DNA of 64,000 nucleotides from Candidatus Equimonas faecalis (lineage in GTDB: Bacteria > Bacteroidota > Bacteroidia > Bacteroidales > Bacteroidaceae): contig JAGHRT010000004.1 in the NCBI GenBank assembly GCA_018066245.1, positions 1 through 64,000 of the forward strand, given 5' to 3'. The translations under genes and the position numbers were made by a program. Shown here piece after piece: positions 9,490-18,361 of this stretch (the stretch's first letter is position 1; every line of letters starts with the position of its first letter). The notes under the pieces are model-generated. The model had not been told where the DNA came from, did not search any database, and worked only from the letters and a program-made list of their open reading frames with translations.

Positions 9490-10374
9490 TTAGCAACTAC
9501 ATGTCTGCAAAACCCGTGCCACCTCTTCCTGAATGGCGTCCTCCACTGCATTGCAGACCGGTACGAGGGGCAGGCGCAACACGTTTTCCGCCTCATGCAT
9601 GGCATGCAGTATGCTCTTGATGCCGGAAGGGTTGCCGTCCGCCATGGTCAGTCTAATGAGGTGGGAAAGGCGGTCAAAACAGGGCTGACTTGAAGCCCTC
9701 ACTACTTCTCCGAACTCACGGGGGAAGGCGTTGCTTATCACGCTTACGGCCCCCCTCGCGCCCCGTTCGATGAGCACGGGCACAAGGCTGTCGTCGCCAC
9801 AAAGCACGTTGAAGCCCTGTGGGGCACCGTTGATGACTTGTTCGATTTGAGCCAGGTTGCCGCTGGCTTCCTTGACGGCCACGATACGCGGGCAATCGTG
9901 AGCCAGCCGCAGCGTGGTCTCAGCCGAAACATTCACGCCCGTGCGCCCTGGTACATTATATATAATGAGTGGCAGGGGCGAAGCTTGGGCCACAGTCATG
10001 AAATGGCGGTAGATGCCCTCCTGCGACGGCTTGTTATAGTAGGGTGCCACAATGAGCAGGCCTGCGAAAGCCGAAAGGTCGAGGCTGGCTATATAGTCGC
10101 AGGTCAGCTTCGTGCAGTTGCTTCCCGCTCCGAGCATCAGGGGAACACGCCCCCCGTTTACCCGTGCCACGCAGGTCATAACTTCGGAGCGTTCAGCAGG
10201 GCTGAGCGTAGGAGTTTCCGCCGTGGTTCCAAGCACGCACAGGAAGTCCACGCCACCTTCAATCTGGTGTGCCACAAGCCGTTCCAAACTTTGGAAATCA
10301 ACATGTCCGTCACAAGTAAACGGTGTAATAAGGGCCGTACCCAGACCTCTGAAGGGATTGATTCCGTCTTTCAT
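9490..10374 (-). CDS. dapA: 4-hydroxy-tetrahydrodipicolinate synthase
   Basis: Condenses pyruvate with aspartate semialdehyde in the diaminopimelate/lysine pathway; cytoplasmic. The 294-residue length is normal. Visible motifs are GTTAETPTLSPAER near the N-terminus, the catalytic Tyr in IIYNVPGRTGVNV, and the Schiff-base Lys in VAVKEASGN. It is first in a dapA-clpC-DUF4494 unit on the minus strand. Grouping a cell-wall/lysine gene with a Clp unfoldase is unusual but may be a lineage habit. Confidence 0.96.
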   Translation of the reverse strand: MKDGINPFRGLGTALITPFTCDGHVDFQSLERLVAHQIEGGVDFLCVLGTTAETPTLSPAERSEVMTCVARVNGGRVPLMLGAGSNCTKLTCDYIASLDLSAFAGLLIVAPYYNKPSQEGIYRHFMTVAQASPLPLIIYNVPGRTGVNVSAETTLRLAHDCPRIVAVKEASGNLAQIEQVINGAPQGFNVLCGDDSLVPVLIERGARGAVSVISNAFPREFGEVVRASSQPCFDRLSHLIRLTMADGNPSGIKSILHAMHEAENVLRLPLVPVCNAVEDAIQEEVARVLQTCSC

Positions 10375-10612
10375 TTTTCAGGATGATTTTCATGGGGGGC
10401 CACTGTCTCCCCTTCCGACTGTCGCCTATAAGGGGGAGCGGCCACAACATACTTGACTGCGCAAATTTACAAAAAATTATGCATAACGCACCTACATCGC
10501 CTTCAAAAAATGCAAGGAAATGCGCCATCCATGCATTCTTCTGTAAAACGGAAAATTCAAAACACGCGAAATGGTTTCTCCCTTACCTTCTTCGCCAGCA
10601 GAGGCAGATGCT
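10375..10612. other. Intergenic region between dapA and the BadF-type kinase gene
   Basis: No gene is seen. It carries a G+C-rich inverted pair (CTCCCC near 10407 and GGGGGAG near 10432) of the mini-element type also found at 52844 and 55851. It also has a possible minus-strand -7 box for dapA (TAAATTTG, 10469-10462) without a good -33 box. Confidence 0.45.
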
Positions 10613-11464
10613 TTACAATGCGGCAGCATTGAGATGATAGTTCACGAGTGAAAGCAGAGGGCGTTGCTCTATACGCCCCATTGCGAGGCCTTCTGCACGG
10701 AGAGCTTCTCGAAGTTGGGGAGCAAAGTGGTGGGCTATGCTGCCTACGAAGTGGACGAGGAGCTGTGGACGAGCATAGGCCAGAAGATTGCGACGGATAA
10801 AGCGGCGGAACTCATCCACGGCGAGATCGTGCATCTCGGGGGCATCGATGTGTCGGGCCACGAAGGGTGCAAGCGAGGCCATGAAGCGGTTGGGCCAAGG
10901 CTGGCTGTAGATACGGTCGATGGCCAAGGCGACCGTCAGTCCCGTCTGGCTGAAAAAGGCCTGTTGAAGGGGCTGGGGAAAAAGCCCTTTGAGCATGTCG
11001 GACAGAAGCCGACGCCCAAGGGCGCAACCGCTCCCCTCGTCGCCAATAATATAGCCGAGTGAGGGCGTTTGCCGTGCGATACGGTGGCCATCGTAGAGGC
11101 AACTGGCACTGCCTGTGCCAAGGATGCAGCAGATACCCTCCTCTGCTGCACACAATGCCCTACAAGCTCCAAGGAGGTCGCCCTCCACCTGTACCTCCCG
11201 AGGGGAAAGAGCATGGCGCAGCAACCGGGCCATTCGCGGTTGTTGTTCGGGACGACATCCTGCTCCGTAGAAAAAGACTGCATCTACTTTTTCTCCACAA
11301 AGCCGGGGAACGAGGTCCGTTTGCAGCAGATTCCGAATCTGCCCGTCATCAAGCAGCACGGGGTTAATGCCTCCTGTGCAGAACGTTCGAGGCGTAGAGA
11401 CAGAGGTATCTACAAGGGCCCAGTCGGTCTTGGTACTTCCGCTATCGGCTATGAGCAATATCAT
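10613..11464 (-). CDS. BadF/BadG-type ATPase, N-acetylglucosamine-kinase-like
   Basis: A 283-residue member of the actin-like ATPase/sugar kinase superfamily. The phosphate-1 motif is LIADSGSTKTDWALVD at the very N-terminus, the phosphate-2 region is CCILGTGSASCLYDG, and GYIIGDEGSGCALGR follows. Known relatives phosphorylate amino sugars such as N-acetylglucosamine; the substrate here is inferred. The ATG at 11464 places the ATPase motif directly at the N-terminus and avoids overlap with the upstream gene, so I prefer it to the in-frame start at 11506. It is last in the run of minus-strand genes that begins at 17055. Confidence 0.85.
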   Translation of the reverse strand: MILLIADSGSTKTDWALVDTSVSTPRTFCTGGINPVLLDDGQIRNLLQTDLVPRLCGEKVDAVFFYGAGCRPEQQPRMARLLRHALSPREVQVEGDLLGACRALCAAEEGICCILGTGSASCLYDGHRIARQTPSLGYIIGDEGSGCALGRRLLSDMLKGLFPQPLQQAFFSQTGLTVALAIDRIYSQPWPNRFMASLAPFVARHIDAPEMHDLAVDEFRRFIRRNLLAYARPQLLVHFVGSIAHHFAPQLREALRAEGLAMGRIEQRPLLSLVNYHLNAAAL

Positions 11465-11499
11465 GGAGAGGAAACTGTGAAAGGGGAAACCGGAAGAAG

Positions 11500-12480
11500 T
11501 CAGCACCCATCGGGCATAAACAGATGCATGAACTGCTGCATGGTGGAGGGGTGCTCATTCATATAGGAATCGACATGCCGCATGATTTTCTCTTCCAGTA
11601 TTTCTTCAGTGGCTATCAGTATGCCCGTTTCCTCCACATTGCCGAAGTTGCGGTTAATGGCCGTTCCGAGGCAGCGCATGGTGGGTGAAAGCGACATGTA
11701 GGCGTTGAAAAGCGGGGGGATGTTCAGCCCGAAACAACGCACCTTTGTGTTGAGTTCCCTATAATCGGTCCGGAGGTCGGAATAAGGCAGCATCGTTTCA
11801 AGGATGTGGGGCGAAGTCTCAGGCATCAGGGGTGAAACGGGCACCACCAGTCCGTCGGCATCGGGGAAGTGCTTGTGGAGGAAATGCAGGATGAGGTCGC
11901 GTGCCTGCCGGTGGAAACTGGGATACATGGTCATTTTGCCGAAAAAGTACTTCATCTCGGGAATGACGATAGTAAGCGCTCCCAAGCCGTCCCAGAGGTT
12001 GTCGAGGGCGAAGATACTCTTGTGCATCTGGCGCGTACTCTGATAGTCCAGACTGACGAACGACCGTCCGAGCTCTACCGTATAGGGGAGATAGTTGCGA
12101 ATGAAATCGTCAGAAAAGTGGAAGATGTGGCTTGTGGCAAGGTGAGGCTGCCCGTCGGGGCGGAACCGACAGCGTGCTCCAGGGAAGAAACGATAGCCGC
12201 CCAGTATTTCCTCATCCTCGGGGCTCCACACGATAAGCTGGTGATAGGGGTTGTCGCAAATGTCGAACTCGTCGAGGTCGCAAGCCAAGCCCGTACCACC
12301 GCCGGCAGCACGGAAGGCAATTTCGCGCAGGCGACCCACCTCGCGCACCACATGGGGGGCATTCTGCCACGTAACGATGTAGATTTCATTGCCCGCCCTG
12401 TTTGTGGCACGCAGCCTCAGTTCTGGTTTCAGTTCGGATTGAATCAGAGCCCTGTCAATGGGCATTATGATGGTTTCCAT
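11500..12480 (-). CDS. GNAT-fold N-acyltransferase, OlsB/GlsB-like (putative hemolysin family)
   Basis: A 326-residue protein of the Acetyltransf_5/COG3176 group. Members such as OlsB and the Bacteroides GlsB acylate an amino acid to start ornithine- or glycine-lipid synthesis; other members are annotated only as hemolysin-like. Supporting sequence includes GGYRFFPGARCRF, the conserved TVELGRSFVSLDYQ, the LWDGLGAL segment and a C-terminal helical region. No O-acyltransferase partner (GlsA type) is adjacent. It is 39 bp downstream of serS in the same direction. Lipid synthesis is inferred from family membership. Confidence 0.78.
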   Translation of the reverse strand: METIIMPIDRALIQSELKPELRLRATNRAGNEIYIVTWQNAPHVVREVGRLREIAFRAAGGGTGLACDLDEFDICDNPYHQLIVWSPEDEEILGGYRFFPGARCRFRPDGQPHLATSHIFHFSDDFIRNYLPYTVELGRSFVSLDYQSTRQMHKSIFALDNLWDGLGALTIVIPEMKYFFGKMTMYPSFHRQARDLILHFLHKHFPDADGLVVPVSPLMPETSPHILETMLPYSDLRTDYRELNTKVRCFGLNIPPLFNAYMSLSPTMRCLGTAINRNFGNVEETGILIATEEILEEKIMRHVDSYMNEHPSTMQQFMHLFMPDGC

Positions 12481-12519
12481 ATCGACAAATTCTGCTGGGG
12501 GAGGAGAACTGCGGGGATT

Positions 12520-13839
12520 TTAGCGGGGGATATACTCCGTTCCCATGTAGGGCTGCAGAGCCTTGGGGATGCGGATGCCTTCTGCCGTCTGGTTGTTTTC
12601 CAGCAGGGCGGCCACGATGCGGGGCAGTGCGAGAGCGGAGCCGTTGAGGGTGTGGGCCAACTGTATCTTCTTGTCGGCGTTGCGGTAGCGGCATTGCAGA
12701 CGGTTGGCCTGATAGGTGTCGAAGTTGCTGACGGAACTTACTTCCAGCCAGCGCTGCTGTGCTTCGCTATACACCTCGAAGTCGTAGCAGACGGCGGAGG
12801 TGAAACTCATGTCGCCGCCGCAGAGGCGCAGGATGCGGTAGGGCAGTTCCAGTTTCTGCAACAGGCCTTCCACGTGGGCAAGCATCTCCTTATGGCTCTC
12901 GGCGGAGTGCTCGGGAGTGTCGATGCGCACGATTTCTATCTTTGAGAACTCGTGTAGGCGGTTGAGTCCGCGCACATCCTTGCCGTAACTGCCGGCCTCG
13001 CGACGGAAGCACTGGGTGTAGGCGCAGTTCTTGATGGGCAGGTCGCTCTCATTGAGGATAACGTCGCGGTAGATGTTCGTCACGGGCACCTCGGCGGTGG
13101 GGATGAGATAGAGGTCGTCCACCTCGCAGTGGTACATCTGGCCTTCCTTGTCGGGCAACTGCCCCGTGCCGTAGCCAGAAGCCTGATTCACCACCGTGGG
13201 CGGCATAATCTCAGTGTAGCCGGCCTTGCGGGCTTCATCGAGGAAGAAGTTGATGAGTGCGCGTTGGAGGCGTGCGCCGTAGCCGATATACACGGGGAAT
13301 CCGGCACCGCTGATTTTCACGCCGAGGTCGAAGTCGATGAGGTTGTATTCCTTGGCGAGTTCCCAATGGGGCAGTTTGGCCTCGCCGTTGGCGGGGTTGG
13401 CGGTCCAGTTGCCTACGGTGTCCTGGCCTTCTACGCACTCCTTCTGGTTGCTCTTCACCACCCAGTTGTCTTCGGCGCAGGTGCCTTCGGGCACTTCGGC
13501 GTAGGGCACATTGGGAATGGTGTAGAGCACCTGGCGGCGCTCCTCTTCGGCGGCCTTCATCTGGCCTTCGAGTTCGGCGCTGCGCTGCTTGATGTCGGCC
13601 ACCTGTGCCTTGGCCTGCTCAGCCTCTTCGCGCTTGCCTTCCTTCATCAGTCCGCCGATGGACTTGCTGATTTGGTTCACCTGAGCCTTCAGGGCGTCCA
13701 CCTCGGCCTGTGCGGCCTTGCGCTTATTGTCTATGGCGAGCACCTGCTCTACGGCTTCGCGGGCACCCTTGAAATGTTTCTTCTCCAAGCCACGGATGAT
13801 GGCTTCCTTGTCGTCGGTGATTTGCTTGATCGTAAGCAT
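12520..13839 (-). CDS. serS: Seryl-tRNA synthetase
   Basis: Charges tRNA-Ser; class II synthetase of 439 residues, a normal length. Visible parts are the N-terminal helical hairpin that grips the tRNA long arm (about 30-105, rich in Lys/Glu/Ala), motif 2 in CFRREAGSYGKDVRGLNRLH, and motif 3 in LNGSALALPRIVAALLENNQ. It follows trpS by 44 bp, and the gap is filled by short A/T-rich direct repeats. Confidence 0.97.
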   Translation of the reverse strand: MLTIKQITDDKEAIIRGLEKKHFKGAREAVEQVLAIDNKRKAAQAEVDALKAQVNQISKSIGGLMKEGKREEAEQAKAQVADIKQRSAELEGQMKAAEEERRQVLYTIPNVPYAEVPEGTCAEDNWVVKSNQKECVEGQDTVGNWTANPANGEAKLPHWELAKEYNLIDFDLGVKISGAGFPVYIGYGARLQRALINFFLDEARKAGYTEIMPPTVVNQASGYGTGQLPDKEGQMYHCEVDDLYLIPTAEVPVTNIYRDVILNESDLPIKNCAYTQCFRREAGSYGKDVRGLNRLHEFSKIEIVRIDTPEHSAESHKEMLAHVEGLLQKLELPYRILRLCGGDMSFTSAVCYDFEVYSEAQQRWLEVSSVSNFDTYQANRLQCRYRNADKKIQLAHTLNGSALALPRIVAALLENNQTAEGIRIPKALQPYMGTEYIPR

Positions 13840-13841
13840 TT

Positions 13842-13877
13842 TCTAATTATGAATTAAGAATTGTGAATTACGAATTA
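13842..13877. repeat. Short A/T-rich direct repeats between trpS and serS
   Basis: Words of the type AATTATGAATTAAG, AATTGTGAATTACG and GAATTAAG repeat in tandem. A related spacer stands between prmA and folA (53879-53912). Confidence 0.6.
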
Positions 13878-13883
13878 AGTCCG

Positions 13884-14969
13884 CTATTTGTATCTGTTAG
13901 CCTGCTCCTTTATCAGTTCGGCGTCGTTGAAGTAGTCAATCTTCATAGCGCTGCGCACTTCCTCCATCGTCTGCCGGGCCACCTTGCGGGCATCTTCGCA
14001 GCCCTTGCGCAGCATCTCGTAGATGGCGGGGATGTCCTTCTGCAACTCCTCGCGACGGGTGCGTATGGGTTCCAGACGGGCATTGAGGACATTGTAGAGG
14101 AACTTCTTGCAAGTGCCGTCGCCCAGACCGCCACGGGTGTAGTGGGCCTTCAACTCGTCCAGGTTCTTGTATTCGGGCAGGAACTGTGCGAAGTCCTCGT
14201 CGGTGGCGAAGGCATCGAGATAGGTGAACACGGTGTTGCCTTCCAGATGTCCGGGCTGCTCAATGTGTATGTGCTCGGGGTCGGTGTACATGCTGTTCAC
14301 CTTCTTTTTCAGTTCTTTTGCACTGTCACTCAGGTAAATGCAGTTGCCCAGGCTCTTGCTCATCTTGGCCTTTCCGTCAGTTCCCGGGAGGCGGCAGCAT
14401 ACGGCGTTCTGGGGCAGCATAATGTGCGGCTCGACGAGAGTCTCACCATATATATTATTAAAGCGGCGCACGATTTCCGTGGCCTGTTCCAGCATAGGCT
14501 TCTGGTCTTCGCCGGCGGGCACTGTGGTGGCCTTGAAGAGGGCGATGTCGGCAGCCTGCGAGATAGGGTAGGTGAAGAATCCCACGGGGATGCTCTCTCC
14601 TGCAAATCCGCGCATCTGTATCTCCGTCTTCACGGTGGGGTTGCGTTGGAGACGGCTGACGCTGACCATATCCATAAAGTAGAAACTCAATTCGCAGAGT
14701 TCGGGTATCTGGCTCTGGATGAAGATAGTAACTTTCTCGGGGTCGAGCCCGCAGGCCAGATAGTCGAGGGCCACCTCGATGACATTCTGGCGCACCTTCT
14801 CCGGGTTGTCGATGTTGTCCGTCAGGGCCTGGGCGTCGGCAATAAAGACGTACATCTTCTCATAGTCGCCCTCGTTCTGCAACTCTACGCGGCGGCGTAG
14901 CGAACCCACGTAATGTCCGATGTGGAGGCGACCCGTGGGGCGGTCGCCCGTCAAGATTATCTTACTCAT
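13884..14969 (-). CDS. trpS: Tryptophanyl-tRNA synthetase
   Basis: Charges tRNA-Trp; class I synthetase. Starting from the ATG at 14969 the protein has 361 residues and begins MSKIILTGDRPTGRLHIGHY, with the HIGH signature at the expected distance from the N-terminus. KMSKS is present in GKAKMSKSLGNCI. An upstream in-frame start at 15119 would run 50 codons into the preceding gene and was rejected. It lies 26 bp after the DUF4421 gene. Confidence 0.97.
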   Translation of the reverse strand: MSKIILTGDRPTGRLHIGHYVGSLRRRVELQNEGDYEKMYVFIADAQALTDNIDNPEKVRQNVIEVALDYLACGLDPEKVTIFIQSQIPELCELSFYFMDMVSVSRLQRNPTVKTEIQMRGFAGESIPVGFFTYPISQAADIALFKATTVPAGEDQKPMLEQATEIVRRFNNIYGETLVEPHIMLPQNAVCCRLPGTDGKAKMSKSLGNCIYLSDSAKELKKKVNSMYTDPEHIHIEQPGHLEGNTVFTYLDAFATDEDFAQFLPEYKNLDELKAHYTRGGLGDGTCKKFLYNVLNARLEPIRTRREELQKDIPAIYEMLRKGCEDARKVARQTMEEVRSAMKIDYFNDAELIKEQANRYK

Positions 14970-14995
14970 TATATAGATGATGGGTATATGTTTAG

Positions 14996-16135
14996 TTATA
15001 GCCTCAGGCCGAAGTAGAAGCGTATTTTCCAGCGTCCGCCATAGAATGTCGCTTTGTCCCGGTCGCCGATATACTCCAACTGCTTCACCACCGTACCGCC
15101 TACAAAGTAGTTCTCCCAAGTGTATGTCGCTCCGAAGCGTAGAGTGGCAACCACATCATTGAAGCGCTTGGGCCATCGCTCTGTGGAGTAGTGCGCGGAA
15201 GTTACCTCCTGCGTTGTGGGATTTGTGCTCAGTTTCGCGATGTCCACCGAGTAGTTCTTCCAAATCATGAGGCCCGGTACAGCCGAAGCGTGCAGCAACC
15301 AATGCCTGTTGGGTACCCAATTGTAGGCGTAGCCCAGATTCAGCGAAACGTAGCGCATTCTCACGACATCTGCCATGAGGGGCAGGCTCTCTACTCTTTC
15401 AGGAGTCATCACGCTTAAATCCACGGAACACTTTCCTATGTAGATTGTCGTGCCGGCCACGAGGCTTCCTGCGCTTTTCTTCTGTATCCAAGTGTTGTTG
15501 AAGGCGGCCGGATAGGAGAACCGGCGGTAGTTGAATACGTAATAAGCGTTGAGGGATGCGCTGTGCAGGTGTGTATCTCCCAGATTGTCCTTGCCGCTAC
15601 TTCCGCCGAAAAGGTTGCTGAAATTGCGCGAGCCTCGGAAGTGCTTGATGTTTGAATAGGCCAAATCCACGCCGAAGCGATTGTTGTAGTAGTTGAAGTT
15701 GAATTCCTTGTCCTTAATGCCGGTGAACACATTCTTGGGCGAGAATGACAGCGAGAGCGACAGCCCCCTGTAGTTCACACTGGCACCGACAGAGGTGTTG
15801 AAGTCGTTTTGGAAATAGTATTTAAAGTGATAGCCTTCATAAGCGTCATCGGTACTGAAGTACGTACGCTTCAAATCACAGCGGGCCTGTATGGTCCAAG
15901 GTTGTTTGGGGCGCGTAACGTAGAGCGTGTCGGTGGTCGGTCTCCTATGCTGCAAAGTGTAGTCCATGACTTGCCAAGTATCTGCCACACGTTTTTTTAT
16001 TTGCTGTACCTTTTCCTTCCGCCTTTCGTGCTTACAACGGTTGCTTTCGTCAGCCTTCGTTTGGCCGCACATCATCATCGGAAAGAGGCAGCACGCCAAG
16101 ACGAGGAAGGCGACTTTAACCGGAGAAACATTCAT
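14996..16135 (-). CDS. DUF4421 domain-containing putative outer-membrane protein
   Basis: A 379-residue exported protein of the Bacteroidetes family DUF4421. A signal peptide covers about residues 1-24 (MNVSPVKVAFLVLACCLFPM...). The rest alternates short amphipathic strands rich in Tyr, Phe and Asn (NYRGLSLSLSFSPKNVF, FNYYNNRFGVDLAYSN, YVFNYRRFSYPAAF), the look of an outer-membrane barrel, and it ends in IRFYFGLRL. It sits between an rluA-family gene and trpS with gaps of about 30 bp. Function is unknown. Confidence 0.83.
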   Translation of the reverse strand: MNVSPVKVAFLVLACCLFPMMMCGQTKADESNRCKHERRKEKVQQIKKRVADTWQVMDYTLQHRRPTTDTLYVTRPKQPWTIQARCDLKRTYFSTDDAYEGYHFKYYFQNDFNTSVGASVNYRGLSLSLSFSPKNVFTGIKDKEFNFNYYNNRFGVDLAYSNIKHFRGSRNFSNLFGGSSGKDNLGDTHLHSASLNAYYVFNYRRFSYPAAFNNTWIQKKSAGSLVAGTTIYIGKCSVDLSVMTPERVESLPLMADVVRMRYVSLNLGYAYNWVPNRHWLLHASAVPGLMIWKNYSVDIAKLSTNPTTQEVTSAHYSTERWPKRFNDVVATLRFGATYTWENYFVGGTVVKQLEYIGDRDKATFYGGRWKIRFYFGLRL

Positions 16136-16167
16136 TTGAAGAGGGTGTATAGGGGAAAGGCTTGCCT

Positions 16168-17055
16168 TTACGACGGTTGGCGCACGATGTTGAAGTTAGC
16201 CGGCACCGGTGTTTCAAACTTCAAGTGCTCTCCTGTGATGGGGTGGTAGAAGTGCAGACGGAAGGCATGGAGAGCCAGGCGCCCTATGGGGTCGTCGCCG
16301 TTGCCGTATTTGATGTCGCCGCACACGGGATGCCCCAAGTCCTGCATGTGTACGCGAATCTGGTTCTTGCGACCCGTTTCCAGGCTCAGTTCCACCAGCG
16401 AGTGTTTGTCGCCCGCTCCTAAGAGGCGAAAATGCGTGATGGCCAGTTTGCCGCCGTTGTCTTCCTCCGAAGAGAAGGTGAAATACTGCTTGTTGTCTTT
16501 CAGGTAGGAGCGCACGGTGCCGCTCTTCTGTGTCATCCGGCCACTCACGAGGGCCACATAGCGCCGGTCCGTCACGATGTCGTGCCAGTTGTTTTCCAGT
16601 ATCTGCTCCGCTTCACGCGTCTTGGCATACACCAGCAGGCCGGAAGTATCGCGGTCCAAGCGGTGTACCACATGCGCCGTACAACGTTGGCCGCTCCGGC
16701 GCAGATAGGTGTCCAGAAGCGTCTTCACGCAAAACTGGTGGTGGGCGCTCGCCATTGAGAGTATGCCAATGGCCTTTTCCACCACAATTATTTGGGCATC
16801 CTCATACACAAGACGCAGGAAGCGGCTGCTAAGCGTAGCCTTGCGTTTATGCTTGCTAATCTCCACGCGATCTCCCGGGCGCAATTCATAGTCGAACTGC
16901 GTCACCTGGCTACGTCCCACGCGACATCCGCCTCCTTGCATTATGGCTTTGGCACGCGTGCGCGAAATGCCGCCCAAGGCCTGCATGATGAAAGGCAGGA
17001 GCGTAGTGGCGGTGCGCACGGTGAATGTCGTATATTCCTGTTTGTTGTGTCGCAT
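16168..17055 (-). CDS. RluA-family RNA pseudouridine synthase
   Basis: Converts uridine to pseudouridine in rRNA or tRNA. The 295-residue protein has an S4-like N-terminal RNA-binding segment (SRTRAKAIMQGGGCRVGRS), then the catalytic domain with HRLDRDTSG (catalytic Asp) and the terminal motifs GRKNQIRVHMQDLGHPVCGD and LHAFRLHFYHPITGE. The exact target among RluA, RluC, RluD and TruC cannot be assigned. It is first in the presumed six-gene minus-strand unit ending at 10613. Confidence 0.92.
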   Translation of the reverse strand: MRHNKQEYTTFTVRTATTLLPFIMQALGGISRTRAKAIMQGGGCRVGRSQVTQFDYELRPGDRVEISKHKRKATLSSRFLRLVYEDAQIIVVEKAIGILSMASAHHQFCVKTLLDTYLRRSGQRCTAHVVHRLDRDTSGLLVYAKTREAEQILENNWHDIVTDRRYVALVSGRMTQKSGTVRSYLKDNKQYFTFSSEEDNGGKLAITHFRLLGAGDKHSLVELSLETGRKNQIRVHMQDLGHPVCGDIKYGNGDDPIGRLALHAFRLHFYHPITGEHLKFETPVPANFNIVRQPS

Positions 17056-17083
17056 GTATTGTACCTCTTCTACAAAATCGCCG

Positions 17084-17114
17084 CGAAGTTACGAAAAAAA
17101 ATGCACACGGCAAA
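17084..17114 (-). promoter_or_regulatory. Possible promoter of the rluA-family operon
   Basis: Minus strand: TTTG (17114-17111), a 19-base spacer and TAACTTCG (17091-17084), close to the Bacteroidetes consensus. It lies about 28 bp upstream of the start codon. Confidence 0.5.
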
Positions 17115-17212
17115 GGATTGCCGCCCGATTTGAGACCTTTCCCTTCAGAATGTTCTCGCCTTACGGGCATAAATAAACCTTTCCGCCCGAAAAAACACAG
17201 TAACCTTCAACG

Positions 17213-17384
17213 TTTGGAACCCTCTCCGATAACCCTCTCCGCCCTTCGCGCACCTCCCCCGGGGAGGACTTCATTTGCTCATTTCCTCGTTTCCTCAAAT
17301 AAATTTGGCTTTTCGCTCGCTTATTCGGATTCGGCAACGAAGGAGACGCTTGTTTTAAGAACTTTGAGCTTCGCTCCACGATAC
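17213..17384 (+). repeat. Composite intergenic repeat, copy 1
   Basis: A C-rich part (CCTCTCCG...CGGGGAGGACTT) is followed by ATTTGGCTTTTCGCTCGC, TTATTCGGATTCGGC and GGAGACGCTTGTTTTAAGAA. The same order of words recurs in direct orientation at 18536-18698. No gene is present between 17115 and 17470. Confidence 0.7.
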
Positions 17385-17470
17385 AATACCCCCTCTACCC
17401 CCCCCGGGGAGAGCCTGCGGACAAGCCGGATGGCCTCCCCAAAAGCGAATCACGGGGTCGACCCCTTGAT

Positions 17471-18295
17471 TCAATAATCCACTCCCATCTTATCCAATTT
17501 TTGTTTAGCATCGTCGTCGCCCGCCTTTGCAGCCTTGCTCCACCACTTAATAGCCTCTGCATGATCCTGCTTCACGCCCTCGCCATTTTCAGAGCACCAA
17601 CCCAAATTACATAGCGCCACTGCATCCCCCTGCTCCGCTGACTTGCGGTACCACTTCACGGCAGCAGTGTAGGATTGCTCCACGCCATTGCCATTATAAT
17701 AGCATGCGCCCAAATTACATTGCCCCCCTGCGTGCCCCTGCTCCGCCGCCTTGCGGTACCACTTCACGGCAGCAGCGTAGGATTGCTCCACGCCTTCGCC
17801 ATTTTCATAGCAATAGCCCAAATTACATTGTGCCGCTGCTTCCCCCTGCTCCGCCGCCTTGCGGAACCACTTCACGGCGGCAATGTAGGATTGCTCCACG
17901 CCATAGCCATTAGCATAGCACACGCCCAAACCACATTGCGCCGCTGCTTCCCCCTGCTCCGCCGCCTTGCGGAACCACTTCACGGCAGCAGTGTAGGATT
18001 GCTCCACGCCATTGCCAATAGCATAGCACAAGCCCAAATTACATTGCGCCCCTGCGTTCCCCTGCTCCGCTGCCTTGCGGGTCCACTTCACGGCTTCGGA
18101 ATAGTCTTGCTCCACGCCTTCGCCTTTTGCATAGCAATCGCCCAAATTATTTTGCGCTTCGGCATTTCCTAAAAATGCCTTTATCTTCATCCAGGCGATA
18201 ATGTCGCCATCTTCTGTTTTGCTGCAACTCGTCAGCAGCGAAGTGAGGCCCAATGCCATAACGGCCACGAGACAAATGGCAAATGCTTTTTTCAT
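17471..18295 (-). CDS. Sel1-repeat (TPR-like) lipoprotein
   Basis: A 274-residue exported lipoprotein: the lipobox is LTSC with lipidation at Cys24. After it come about six 36-residue Sel1 repeats of the form AQCNLGxCYxxGxGVEQSYxxAVKWxRKAAEQG, nearly identical at DNA level (108-bp period) and so likely to vary in number between strains. Sel1 proteins are alpha-helical adaptor solenoids; the partner is unknown. Its promoter is visible upstream (18324-18354). The gene lies between two direct copies of a composite intergenic repeat. Confidence 0.9.
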   Translation of the reverse strand: MKKAFAICLVAVMALGLTSLLTSCSKTEDGDIIAWMKIKAFLGNAEAQNNLGDCYAKGEGVEQDYSEAVKWTRKAAEQGNAGAQCNLGLCYAIGNGVEQSYTAAVKWFRKAAEQGEAAAQCGLGVCYANGYGVEQSYIAAVKWFRKAAEQGEAAAQCNLGYCYENGEGVEQSYAAAVKWYRKAAEQGHAGGQCNLGACYYNGNGVEQSYTAAVKWYRKSAEQGDAVALCNLGWCSENGEGVKQDHAEAIKWWSKAAKAGDDDAKQKLDKMGVDY

Positions 18296-18323
18296 AATTT
18301 ACAGAATTTTACGATTTTCGCTG

Positions 18324-18354
18324 CAAAGTTACGCATTTCCCAAATACTACGCAA
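18324..18354 (-). promoter_or_regulatory. Promoter of the Sel1 lipoprotein gene
   Basis: Minus strand TTG (18354-18352), a 20-base spacer and TAACTTTG (18331-18324): a full match to TTTG-N20-TAnnTTTG except for one base of the -33 box. It is about 28 bp from the ATG. Confidence 0.75.
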
Positions 18355-18361
18355 CACCGCG

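Noticed and set aside
14970..15119. Upstream extension of trpS
   Set aside because: It would overlap the DUF4421 gene by over 120 bp; the HIGH motif fits the start at 14969.
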